Shown here: piece by piece, positions 32,395-43,077 of the stretch
Layout of the letters: each line of letters starts with the position of its first letter
Position numbering within the stretch: the stretch's first letter is position 1
Notes under the pieces: generated by a model
Told to the model about the DNA's origin: nothing
What the model saw: the letters and a program-made list of their open reading frames with translations, nothing else
Database searches by the model: none
Position numbers and translations under genes: made by a program
Source: Sphaerulina vaccinii
Taxonomy: Eukaryota; Ascomycota; Dothideomycetes; Mycosphaerellales; Mycosphaerellaceae
Assembly (NCBI GenBank): GCA_022570795.1
Contig: JAKUDP010000016.1
Span: 310,001 to 374,000, forward strand
Reading direction: 5' to 3'
DNA length: 64,000 nucleotides

Positions 32395-33020
32395 TGCACA
32401 GGGAAAGCTCCCTTAGCTCGTATGAATATTTCTATACAACAGGGAAAACTCCTCGAATATTCCTACTACACAGGAAAAACTCTAGGAATATTTCTTGACG
32501 TAGAGGAAGCACTTAGAAGCTTGTACAAATATTTCCATGTCAAGAGGAAGACTCCCTAAACTTCTACGAATATGCCAAAAGGGGAAAAATTTTCTATACT
32601 CCTACGAACATTTATATACGAACAGGAAGTCTCTATACACTCCAACGAATATCTGGATACGAAGAGGAAAACTCCCTAAACTCCTACGAATATTTCCTGC
32701 GAAGAGGAAGACTTTATATACTCCTACGAATATCTGGATACGAAGAGGAAAACCCCCTAAACTTCTACGAATATTCCCCACGAAGAGGAAAACTCCAAAA
32801 AGTCCTATATATACCTACAAGAAAAGAAGAAGCCTCCTAATAAGTATTCCTACGAAAATAGGGAAAACACCTTCGAGTCTCTACGTACGACCGGGAAAAC
32901 TCCCTAACTGCTACAAATATTTTTTACGAAGAGTACAACTCACACGAATTTTCCTAGAAACTCCTCAGGAGCATATCTACTGAAACGGGAGAAACCCTCG
33001 AATACAGAGAAAATATCTCC
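32395..33020. repeat. AT-rich degenerate minisatellite, about 40-bp unit
   Basis: Direct repeats of about 40 bp, built around CTCCTACGAATAT, then a variable stretch and ACGAAGAGGAAAACTCC. The cleanest neighbours are between 32630 and 32800; copies become more divergent towards both ends, roughly 14-15 units in all. The base composition is clearly more AT-rich than the genes around it. One frame stays open over 147 codons (32537-32983) and gives a repetitive basic peptide, but this is what a tandem repeat without stops produces by chance, so I do not call a gene. Confidence 0.8.
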
Positions 33021-33022
33021 CT

Positions 33023-33463
33023 AAACCCTTAGCTATAATCTTCCGACAGGAGGCATTCCAGTTGTATCTCACGAGCAACAAGTTCAACATTTGGGTCCTC
33101 CGAAGTGACGCTAGAAGACTGATCAGCTTCGAGAAGCGTTGCGAGAGTCTCGGAGTCGCACACAAGATGAAGGTTGAAGTTTTTGTATTGGAGACCGACG
33201 ATCTAGGCGAGCAGGTTGACTGGTCAGATCTCATGCAGTGGTGCCGGCACGTGCACAGCAGCCGGAACTGGTGGGTCATGCCGCGCTTGGTGAAGTCATC
33301 GGATGAGATAGCAAGAGCTGCTGATGACGAGGTCACCATCAGCGCCCTTGAGATGGCACGAGATATGCGAGACTTGCCTTGGACGCGAGTGGAGAATGTA
33401 CTGGAGAAGCTTCGCTATGCTGTAGATGAGGACTATGGCCACGCGGAGGACCCGAAGAATTGA
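33023..33463 (+). pseudogene. 5'-truncated gene end (2EXR/F-box-type hypothetical)
   Basis: The open frame runs from the edge of the minisatellite to a stop at 33463 and has no ATG near its beginning. Its first recognisable part, IIFRQEAFQLYLTSNKFNI, resembles the CRQIRxEALPIFYxTNTF block found in the middle of fungal 2EXR/F-box-like hypotheticals. It continues as a well-formed soluble protein ending RVENVLEKLRYAVDEDYG. The expected N-terminal half is absent; the AT-rich repeat stands in its place. The likely explanation is a gene broken by repeat expansion or rearrangement. Family assignment is tentative. Confidence 0.5.
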
Positions 33464-33665
33464 ACTTGCGCCGGAGAGAAGATGGAGAGAGGCACTCTGC
33501 ACTACTGTCGGTACGATACATTGAGGTCAAAGCACAGACAAACAAGGATAAGCAAGGATCAACATTAGGAGTGAAGCAGAGAAAGCAAAAACAGATGAAA
33601 TCCACAGAGCTACATCTCAATCTACTCAGGTCTACTCATTTAGCAACAAAACAAAATGATCGCCT

Positions 33666-35432
33666 CTACTCCACCGGCCTCCTTGCAGGCCGTCTCAACC
33701 AACCCTTCAATGCCTTAACAACACCACCAGCTTCTTCCTCCACCGAATCAGCAGCACGACGCACACTTCTACGTGCAGCATCAGCAGCAGCAGTGGCTTG
33801 TGCAGAAACACTCTCAGAAGCATCAACTTCAAGATCCTCAGTAGTATCGTGATAACGCTCATTAGAGTCATCATCAACATCATCATCATCGTCTGGGAAA
33901 TCACGCTTCTGTACATCCTCGTCCCAGTCTTGGAGGTAGTGGGAATCATCGTCTTCCTCGTTACGACGTTCCAGTTCTGAAAGGTCATAGCCCGAAAGAT
34001 CAAAGTCCACGCCAGCTGGGAAGTCAGCCTTATTTGGGTTTTCGACATCAGCGAGGTCGTCGCGGCGAGTGAGGTGGTCGTGTTCGTGACCGGCTCCGTA
34101 GTTCTTGAGACGGGAGAGGACGTCGCCGAAGAATGTGCCTTCAGTTGAGTCTGATGCAGAGCGAGCGCGTATGGTGCTGTCATCTTCCTCATCATCATCA
34201 TCGTCTAGATCGGTGAGGTCTAAGTAGAGGGTTAGCAGATGTCCCCGTTCAAGCGATATCTGTCACTTACCGTATCCATCCAGCGATGTGTCTACTTTGC
34301 TGCTACCACCAAGTTGAGCCTTCACAGTAGCAGCGTCCTTCGCGATGTCTTCGCGAGCTAGGATGGCACGCTTCGTGATAGTGTCTTCGTCGTCATCATC
34401 GAGGTCTGTGAGATCGTAGCCATCCAAGGAAGTGTCGACGTTAGTACTGCCCAGATCTGCTTTTACAGCAGCGGCATTATTGGCAATATCTTCGCGGGCC
34501 AGAACAGAGCGTTTGGTGATGCTGTCATCCTCGTCATCATCATCCAGATCTGTCAAGTCATAGCCATCGAGGCTAGTATCGACTTTGGTGCTTCCGAGTT
34601 GGGCTTTTACAGCAGCGGCGTCTTTGGCAATATCTTCACGTGCTAGAATGGAGCGTTTGGTGATGCTATCGTCCTCGTCGTCGTCGTCCAAGTCCGACAA
34701 ATCATAGCCGTCAAGAGATGTGTCAACTTTGCTGCTTCCGAGTTGGGCTTTTACTGCTGCTGCATCTTTTGCGATGTCTTCACGGGCTAGAAGAAGGGAG
34801 CGTTTGGTGATGGTATCTTCCTCATCATCGTCATCCAGATCATTAAGGTCGTATCCATCAAGAGATGTGTCGACTTGCGTTCCGAGCTGTGACTTGACAG
34901 TGGCAGCATTTTTCGCGATGTCCTCACGCGTCAGTAGCACAGATCTTTTCGAGATGGTGTCATCTTCATCGTCGTCATCCAAGTCGCTAAGGTCGTATCC
35001 ATCGAGAGACGTGTCCACTTGAGTTCCGAGTTGTGACTTGACGGTGGCAGCATCCTTTGCGATGTCTTCACGTGCCAGTAGGAAAGACCGCTTCGTAACA
35101 GTATCATCTTCATCGTCGTCGTCCAGGTCAGTCAAGTCGTATCCGTCCAGAGACGTGTCCACTTGGCTTCCGAGCTGTGACTTCACAACAGTAGCGTCCT
35201 TTGCGATGTCTTCACGCTTCTTGAGGACTGCTGCTACGAGCTCATGTTCGTAGCCGTTCAACGACGTGTCGACATTGGCGCCATGCTCTGCTTGGATTGC
35301 GGCGATGGGATCTGCGAGTGCACTGCGCGCGAATATGTGTGCGGCATTACCTTGTCCTCTGGATGGCAGAACAGGACCTAAGAAGGCGATGGGCAACCAG
35401 AGCAGGTATAGTGAGCGGAGAGACTTCGTCAT
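33666..35432 (-). CDS. Kexin-processed repeat precursor (secreted, acidic repeats)
   Basis: Exons 34271-35432 and 33666-34219 (51-bp intron), 571 residues. A signal peptide covers about 1-28 (LYLLWLPIAFLGPVLP core). After a leader with one degenerate unit ending LKKR at residue 73 come six units of 42-49 residues (74-115, 116-163, 164-211, 212-260, 261-308, 309-355), each closed by Lys-Arg, and a seventh split by the intron. Each unit reads (S-hydrophobic-LAR)EDIAKDAA.VK.QLG, then VDTSLDGYDL, then DLDDDDEDD and (T/S)KR. The tail holds looser copies (DLSGYDLSEL, QKRDFPDDDDD) and a basic amphipathic end. Kex2 would cut it in the Golgi into several near-identical acidic peptides, each with one Tyr. 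This matches the KEX2-processed repeat protein class, which includes repellents, pheromone precursors and RiPP precursors. Function unknown. Confidence 0.88.
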
Positions 35433-36186
35433 TGTGAGCAGTCGCCTCTTCGTGTATCGGTACTTTGGTATGTGTGCTCAATGTGTTGAGACTATAGCAT
35501 TCGATAGAGTATAACGGCTATGGCGGCATTGAAGTATATCCTGGTGCATGACGGCCGTGATCGAGTAACTATAAGACCGCCCAGACCCGTTTTCAGCCAT
35601 TGTTGCGTGCTGTGGGCGTCAGATCACCGGATCAGTTCTTTGACGAAGCGGTATGAAGACAAAGAAGAAGTACCAGTGGCTTGGTGAGCCAAGAGAAGCA
35701 TTGTGGCCCGTTCGTGGAGATGACAGTCAACTCTCACCACCGTCAACAGCGACATGATGCTGAAAGACAGTATGGCGATTGTCAGTCATAATGTTAGTTG
35801 TAGCATGAGACTGCTGCTGTACACTTGCAAATGCATTCCAGATCAGGGACGTGGAATGTTGTTTGAAGAGTGACCTATTTTTAGCTCCTCTACACAATGA
35901 GCGAGATCGTCAAACACCTGAGGGTGAACATGCGGCTAAGAAATCGAGGTCTGGACTGCTGGGGTCCTGATCAAGTTCCAGTGAAGGCCTTGTACTGCAT
36001 ATACTCGCAGCATACCAGAAGTATGAGCTCTGCCGATATCGCTCGGCACTGTATCCGCATGCCGGACTCCCCGCGTATAGCGCGTGTAGGCATTTCGAAA
36101 GACGTTATGTTGATGACATCGGACACTTCTCGACGACTCTTGTCCATCATACTCCTCGAAGTCGCATTTCGTAGGTCTTCCTCAGT
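35433..36186. promoter_or_regulatory. Divergent promoter between repeat precursor and SDR
   Basis: About 750 bp between two divergent start codons, so it must carry both promoters. No specific motif was recognised. Confidence 0.4.
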
Positions 36187-37087
36187 ATGACTATCTTTGA
36201 CTATACTGGCAAAGTTGTCTTGTTGACGGGCGTTGGAGCTGTCGGCGAAGGATATGGCAATGGCACAGCAATGGCAGCCGTAATGGCACGTCAAGGTGCG
36301 ATAGTCTTTGGCTGCGATATCAATCTCGAAGCAGCAAACCGAGCACGAGATGCCATCAACTCTGAGGAGCAAGTGAAGCGCCAAGCTGTCGAGGTCTTCC
36401 AGATGTCCACGGTATGTCCAGCCATCATCCCACACAGCTGGCGACTCATTGACCAATGCTTCCAAGGACGTAACTCAGAAGTCTGCATGTTCAGACTTCG
36501 TCCAAGCATGCATCTCTGAGCACGGTCGCATAGACATCCTGGTCAACAACGTCGGCAAGTCTGAGCCGGGTGGTCCAGCAGAGCTCTCCGAAGAGGTATG
36601 GGATATGCAAACAGACGTCAACCTGAAATCCGTATACCTGATGTGCCATCTCGTCCTTCCCATCATGGAGAAGCAAGAAACGGGAGGCGCCATTCTCAAT
36701 GTGTCTTCTGTAGCCGGGCTTCGATATATCGGCAAGCCTCAAGTTGCATATGCTGCTACAAAGGCTGCTATCATCCAGTTTACCAAGACCACGGCTGTTA
36801 TATATGCTCAACGGACTGGTGGAAAAGTGCGCCTGAACACTGTCGTTCCGGGTTTGATACATAGCCCGTTGGTATCGGTGTTGGCAGACAAGTATGCCAA
36901 GGGAAACCAGGAAGGGTATAGGAAGATTCGAGACCAGCAAGTTCCGACCGGGAAGATGGGCACGGTGTGGGATGTTGCGAACGCTGCGTTGTACCTTTGT
37001 TCGGACGAGGCGTCGTATGTTACTGGTGCGGAACTTGTGATTGACGGAGCTGTGACGAATAGTACAGGACAACCTGATATGGGCTGA
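36187..37087 (+). CDS. Short-chain dehydrogenase/reductase
   Basis: Exons 36187-36411 and 36467-37087 (55-bp intron), 281 residues, the usual length of a classical SDR. The nucleotide-binding loop reads LLTGVGAVGEGYGNGTA, the glycine-rich variant seen in one fungal SDR subgroup, followed by FGCDIN (acidic residue after strand 2, suggesting NAD+ preference). NNVG closes strand 4. The active site is LNVSSVAGLRYIGK...YAATK (Ser, Tyr, Lys). The C-terminus ends YVTGAELVIDGA, as in 3-oxoacyl reductase-like SDRs. Substrate unknown. It starts divergently from the repeat precursor, and its stop is 46 bp from that of the convergent deacetylase gene. Confidence 0.9.
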
Positions 37088-37133
37088 TGACAGACCACAT
37101 TCTTCCCAGTACAGTTTCAGATGATTGGGACCT

Positions 37134-37928
37134 TCATCCTTCCTTAGTCAATCTCATGAACTGTTCCACAGACACAACCTCGTAACCTCTTCTCTTCATC
37201 TCCGGAACCACTTTCTTCAACATAGGCACAGTCCAAGATCGCCGATCATGACAGATGATTACGGCTCCAGGGCGGATCATGCTCAGAATGTGCCAAGCAT
37301 TGATCCTCCAGAAGTTGATGAAAGGATCGTGAGGATAGATGCCGCCGAGAATCGTCTTGTAGCCAGCCATGGTCACAACATCGAGAATCCTTTGACTGAA
37401 CACTCCAGATCCAGGTCTGAAGAGGCGCGTAGCAGGTCGTTCCTTTCCAGCAGTCTGGTAGGCACCTTCAATGTACTCATCTACTTGATGGATTTGTTCT
37501 TCCAGGATGTTGCTCGGGAGCTGAATGCTAGGTTCGTCGTGCATAGCGTGGTTGCCTAATTCACTTCCAGCATTCACGATATCAACTAGGATATGTTCGT
37601 TCCCAGGTACTTGGCCTCCTATGACGAAGAAAGTCGCAGTCGCGGCATTGTCTTTCAGGATGTTCAGAATCTGATTCGTGTATTGACTCGGCGCGTCGTC
37701 AATGGTCAAGGCTATAATCTTCTTGGAAGTGTCAACTTGGAATAGGACATCAGGAAACCGATTCTGGAAGTAGTTGATGACCAGTTTAGGAGGCTTGTAG
37801 ATTGTGTATAAGGGAATGATGACCAGGAGGAAAACGATAATGATGGTGGTTTGGGTCGCCATACGCGTCCGACGCGCTCTTCTTCGTGGCCAGAGGCGAA
37901 GGCGGAAGAATGATGGTAGCAGCGGCAT
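37134..37928 (-). CDS. Membrane-anchored polysaccharide deacetylase (NodB family)
   Basis: One exon, 264 residues from the first in-frame ATG; another Met 22 codons later directly precedes the anchor. A strongly basic N-terminus (LWPRRRARRTR) is followed by the span TTIIIVFLLVIIPLYTI, so a type II membrane protein with its catalytic domain in the secretory lumen or outside is expected. NodB motifs in order: TIDDAPS (catalytic and metal Asp), GNHAMHD (metal His pair), RLFRPGSGVFS and IICHDRRSW (C-terminal His). Such enzymes remove acetyl groups from chitin or related wall polymers. The substrate cannot be settled by eye. Confidence 0.87.
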   Translation of the reverse strand: MPLLPSFFRLRLWPRRRARRTRMATQTTIIIVFLLVIIPLYTIYKPPKLVINYFQNRFPDVLFQVDTSKKIIALTIDDAPSQYTNQILNILKDNAATATFFVIGGQVPGNEHILVDIVNAGSELGNHAMHDEPSIQLPSNILEEQIHQVDEYIEGAYQTAGKERPATRLFRPGSGVFSQRILDVVTMAGYKTILGGIYPHDPFINFWRINAWHILSMIRPGAVIICHDRRSWTVPMLKKVVPEMKRRGYEVVSVEQFMRLTKEG

Positions 37929-38159
37929 CACCCCATAACTGATCTCTCCTCTGTCGCAGCTCGCCGTGATAGTCCAGGTGGGCTCTGAAGTCGAATATGT
38001 TGATGTGCTGGCCAATGGAAAGGAGGTTGAAGATGGTTACCAGCGGCTGAGTCAAGCTTTTGGCCGTTTCGTGTTTCTGCAGGGATTAGATCGGCCCCAC
38101 TAGAGGTGTTGTATACTAGAAGGCAGGAACGACTGAATGGACATTTAGAATAGAGACAT

Positions 38160-39786
38160 ATGTTTGCTGTTCGTACCTTTCTCCGACGACCTCACCTCCT
38201 TCCGCCCATAACCCGCTACAAGTATACAACAACAACCGCCACTCGAGCACCAGTTTGGCCATACTTATACCGCCAGACACCTTCGCCCAACATGGCACCG
38301 CAACTCGACAAGTTCTACCAGAGTGTCCACAGCCTGGCAGAGCCCTTCATTGAGCGTCTTCGTCAAGCAGTGGCCATTCCATCTATCTCAGCAGAAGAGG
38401 AACGTCGTCCAGATGTGATCAAGATGGGCCACTGGCTCAAAGAGCAGCTGGAGGCACTGGGAGCACACATGGAGGCCCGCGAGTTGGGTCCACAGCCACA
38501 CAAGGAACATCTGACGCTGCCACCTGCGGTTATTGGCCGCTACCCAGCACAGAAGGACCCGAAGAAGAAGACCATCTTGGTCTATGGACACTACGATGTG
38601 CAGCCCGCGAACCTGTCAGACGGATGGGCCACGGAGCCCTTTGAGCTGACAGTCGATGACAAGGGCAGAATGTACGGACGAGGCAGCACAGATGACAAGG
38701 GACCAGTGTTGGGCTGGCTGAATGTCATTGAGTCACACAAGAAGGCCGGCATCGAGTTCCCTGTCAATCTGCTCATGTGTTTCGAGGGTATGGAGGAATA
38801 TGGTTCTGAAGGCTTGGACGATTTCATCATTGCAGAGTGCAAGCCGGGCAAGTTCTTCGAGGACGCAGACGCCGTGTGCATCTCCGACAACTACTGGCTA
38901 GGCACTGAGAAGCCATGTCTGACATACGGTCTGCGAGGCTGCAGCTACTACTCCATCGAAATCAGTGGACCCGGCCAAGATCTGCACTCTGGTGTCTTCG
39001 GTGGAACAGCACAAGAGCCAATGACAGATCTCGTCCGCGTCATGGGCAGTCTAGTTGACACAGATGGCAAGATCCAAATCGAAGGCCTTTCCGACCTAGT
39101 CGCTCCTCTCACCAAAGAAGAAGAAAGCCTCTACAAGGACATCGCCTTTACCATGGACAACTTGTACGAATCTCTCGGGAGCAAGACTGGAATCTACCCG
39201 GACAAAGAGTCAACACTCATGGGTCGCTGGCGATATCCATCACTCTCCCTGCACGGCATCGAGGGTGCTTTCTCAGCACCGGGAGCAAAGACCGTTATCC
39301 CCGCCAAGGTTACTGGCAAGTTCTCGATCCGAACAGTGCCTGACATGGAGCCAGAGCAGGTCGACAAGCTCGTCTTCGCTCACGTTGACAAGGCTTTCAA
39401 GTCGCTGAAGTCGAAGAATACCATCAACTGCTTCCTGCAACATGCCGGCAAGTGGTGGGTGGCTTCGCCTAAGCACTGGAACTTCACCGCTGCTGCCAAG
39501 GCTGTCCAGGATGTCTGGGGCACCAAGCCAGACTTGACGAGAGAAGGTGGCAGCATTCCTGTCACACTGACCTTTGAGCAGGCCACAGGCAAGAACGTGC
39601 TGCTGTTGCCAATGGGTAGCTCGACTGACGCGGCTCACTCCATCAATGAGAAGCTCGATCGCCGCAACTACATTGAGGGCATCAAATTGCTCGGATCATA
39701 CCTCCACTGTAAGTGCTTGTTAGAGTGAGGGTATGAACATAGCTAACTCGATTACAGACGTGGCAGAGGAGCCGATGGATGGTTAG
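38160..39786 (+). CDS. Cytosolic-type M20 metallodipeptidase (CNDP/Dug1-like)
   Basis: Exons 38160-39708 and 39758-39786 (49-bp intron; the last exon codes only for YVAEEPMDG), 525 residues. M20 family marks: YGHYDVQPA (metal His, catalytic Asp), YGRGSTDDKGP (bridging Asp), CFEGMEEYGSEGL (general-base Glu and metal Glu), GPGQDLHSGVFGG and the late STDAAHSINEKLDRRNY with a metal His. Yeast Dug1 and mammalian CNDP2 of this type hydrolyse Cys-Gly and other dipeptides in glutathione turnover. The first 44 residues before MAPQLDKFY, where related proteins start, are Arg/Thr-rich and free of acidic residues, so the gene may also encode a mitochondrial form. Confidence 0.93.
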
Positions 39787-40818
39787 TATGCCTCCTCCGA
39801 CGACACACTTTGCCCCACGCCCCCTGACGAGGGCGCTGAACTCGGTGAACTACCATGCGCGACCTGGTAGAAGACCGCAGCAGGTATCGGAGAATGAGGG
39901 CCTCAGGTATGAGCATCGCAGGAGCCACAACTGTGGCCAGATGCGCGTAACGACCGCGCTCCTCGGAACGAAAGAGTGCGAAGTGCAAGAATACACGCTG
40001 TTCGCATGAGAACTCCATGCACAGCTGAAGAGCAGTACAATGATTCGACGAGATCATGTACATGTAGTATGAAACACGACTATGATGTACTCACCTTGCC
40101 CATGCACTTTCTGAAACGTTTCCGTGCGGTGAACGATGACCAGGGTCACTACTTCGCTTTCTTGACGAAGTAGCTCAAGACTCTTGCCAATGCTTGGTGT
40201 TCTTATGATCACAAAGTCTTTCTATGCTAACCTATCTTCAATGTGATTGGTACGCTCGCTATATGCGCGCACTTTCCTTCCACCACTAGATTGTGACTTC
40301 CTCCACTAGGCATGTACCTGCCTGATCGAATATCATGGAAACATACAGTAAGCGAAGCATGTTCGAGCGCACTCGAACGCGAAGTCGAACAAAAGTCCCA
40401 CCCTCTATGAAAGCAAACATGATGGCATGCAACAGTACACAAAAGCCAGCATTGGTGAAGTGCATAAGGTCCCATAAGTTGTGTTTGAGCAAGAACAGTG
40501 GCACATCAGTGACTCTGATGCTGCTCATCAGTCGTTCAAGTTCCATGGCATTCTGCATGCTCGCTTTGCACTGGAGCAAAATCTTTCCAATACGGAGATA
40601 CACCTGGAGATGAGACGAGGCAGATTCGACATTCAAGTCAGAACATTTTGACGACATTAACGTATTCGATTTATATGTACAATGAACTGTATATAGTTAC
40701 TTGGTATGCCACGTGCATCATCTGGGTTGGAGCCTTCAGGGCATATCTTTATGTATCAAGCATGTCGTCGCTATGTACAGAGAACCTTCCTTCACTTCCT
40801 CCACTCCCCACATCACAC
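39787..40818. other. Intergenic, convergent 3' flanks
   Basis: About 1 kb between two convergent genes. Short ORFs on both strands, none recognisable. Confidence 0.5.
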
Positions 40819-41681
40819 TTAGGCGTTGACGGTGGTGTTAAGGATGCTGACTGAGATTGGGATGTTCTTGAGAAGGTTGGTGACAGCAGTCTCGACGCCA
40901 CCGACGACGTTATCGAGGTCGGTGACGAGGGTTGTGATGGCGACGGAGAGGCTGGCGATGGAGTCGTTGAGTTGGACTGTAAAGATGTTAGCAGATATCT
41001 TTCGATAAAATTAGGTAGAGTTGACTAACCGCCTGGAACAACCTTGGACACACCACCAACAGTGCTGGTGATCTCAGAAACAATGGCAGTAGCGTAGCTG
41101 GTAACGCTCGAGGTGTCTGCGATCTGGCGCACAGGCAGATCCTTGGTAAGTCCAGTAACGGAGCTGAGGTCAACTGGAAGCTTGACATCGCGGCCAACGA
41201 CAGGAAGTCCCTTGGTCAGGTCGGTAACGGAGTTGAGGTTAAGAGCATCGATAGCGCGCTTGAGGATAGATCCAACAACAGGCAGCGAACCAACAGTCTT
41301 CGTAACGCTAGTAGTGGTTGATCCGACAACAGGTAGACCACCAGTGATGCTAGTGATCAAGCTGATCACACTGTCGACATCATCGATCACACTGAGGTTG
41401 GCGGTAACGTTGAGGACGGAGTCGATGATGTCCACGATGTATGCGATCTCGGTCTTGACGGTAGCTTCGACGAATGAGACGTTGACGCCTGCTGCGGAGA
41501 CGCCGTCGACCTTGACGGAGTCGAGTGTTGAGTTGATGACTGAGGTGTATTCTGTGACTTGCTTGTAGGTTGCTTGGACGATCGAAAGGACGTTTCCGAC
41601 TTGTCGCTTCTCTGGACTGAGAGCTGGGGCAGCGAGCGCTGAGGTGGCGAAGGCGCCAGCGGCGAAGAGGGAGAAACGCAT
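40819..41681 (-). CDS. Secreted protein with LPVVG repeats, unknown function
   Basis: Exons 41030-41681 and 40819-40976 (53-bp intron with GTTAGT and TTTACAG), 269 residues. Signal peptide about 1-18 (MRFSLFAAGAFATSALA), then a short propeptide ending PEKR before QVGN, a kexin-type site. The mature part is rich in Val, Ser, Thr, Leu and Asp and poor in Cys, with alternating hydrophobic helices. It repeats the motif GLPVVGS / SLPVVGS / GLPVVGRD / DLPV about every 25-30 residues; further KR and RD sites fall beside these. The pattern resembles amphipathic cell-surface proteins of fungi, but I recognise no domain. Confidence 0.75.
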
Positions 41682-43077
41682 GTTGACTTGTTTTGCTCGA
41701 AAGAGTGACTGGGGTGAGTAAGGTGAAAAGAGTGTAAGAGCAAGAACTGGTAGCTGTCGTTTGGATCGTAAAGACTGTGAGTGCGGACGAGAAGAAGAAG
41801 AAGAAGAAGAACGTGATGGAAGTGATACACTGAGGCTCTTGTATGTGCTTCTTGGCCTCCTGATCAGCTCGCACGGCGCTATAGAACTGTAGCGTCGTCG
41901 ATGCAAGTCCTTCAGACGAGGGTGTTTGATGACTGCCGCCTGCTAGGAACTCTTCAGTTGTCCTAGAGGGTGCTTGAACCTCTGCTCGGCGTCGTTGGCA
42001 CCTAAGCCAGTGCTGATATCCACCGACGCTTGGTGGCTATAGCTGTCCGTTCAGGTAGGGTTTCCCCATACCGCCATATCGGTTGTTCCCAACCGATGCA
42101 TGGTGTCGGCTAGAGAGGAGAATTCTGTGACGATCTCAGTCGCGATTGGTCTCGAGGAGAGCCATACTAGGGGTGTCTCTCTGGCACGTTGAACGCGGTT
42201 CTTGTTGCGATCAAGAGCTTGAGCGAATGGATGACTAGTAGCAGTGCTAGACATGGTATGGCCACAGGGGCGCTGCAGACCTGCGGCAGGTGTTCCGACA
42301 CGCTGCTACTGGTGGTCGGAACAGAAGTTACCATACACCAGCTGGCAGTGATGCACGCGAAGCAGTAGCATCACCCTGCGAGAGGCCTACGCTTTGGTGT
42401 ATTTCTCTTCATAGCCAGAACGAGCAAAACAGAGTCGCTCTCCATCAAGCAATGCAGCACAATATCGCTCAACTTCTTGACGTGACGTCGTCGGTCGTCG
42501 GCTGCACCACGGGGTACAGTAGTCTCGTAATTTCGGTACCTTATATCGTTCGGTAGAAGACCCGCCCTTGGCGTCGGAGGTGGGTCTTATCATCTGCCTC
42601 ATCACAATGGCAGCGGGTTGGTGTGGGCGGCGACATCGACTTGGACGGGTACCCACAACTTCTCTCAGCGTCTCCCTGATGTGGGCCGAGTGGCGCTATA
42701 CCATTGACATCTTCAACTTCCTCAACTTCGTGCTCTTCGCGCCGGACAGACTTATCCATCGCACGATCTTGGCGACACCGACCTACCATCGCCCAGCTTG
42801 TAATTCGTCATCGCGCTGACGTCGATGACGGAGATCGCTCTACTATAGACACCGTGTTAGTTCTCGGACTGTGAGCAAATGCCGGCTGAATGGTAGTCAA
42901 GCTTGTAGCCCGTGCAGTGCACGATCTTGTCATCTTGCTTGATCCTTGTCCCTGCTAGGATACGACCAGGGTACAGAACGACGGCGTGATATTCGTTAGC
43001 TGACTATAGCATGGACAGCAGACATCGTGAAAGGACATTTCAACGTGACAATCATCATTTCGTTCATCGTCGTTGAC
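41682..43077. other. Intergenic with a GAA microsatellite
   Basis: About 1.4 kb. A (GAA)n run at about 41791-41810 reads as TTC repeats in the 5' region of the secreted-protein gene. No recognisable gene. Confidence 0.5.

Noticed and set aside
32537..32983. Repetitive basic ORF of 148 codons in the minisatellite
   Set aside because: Explained by a tandem repeat whose unit happens to lack stops in one frame; no start context, domain or splice support.
33666..35432. Calling the repeat precursor a dikaritin (ustiloxin-type) RiPP
   Set aside because: Units are over 40 residues, and no UstYa/DUF3328 or tyrosinase-like gene is visible in the window.
35897..36190. Plus-strand ORF just before the SDR
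   Set aside because: Overlaps the SDR start in another frame, has no motif, and probably lies in promoter DNA.
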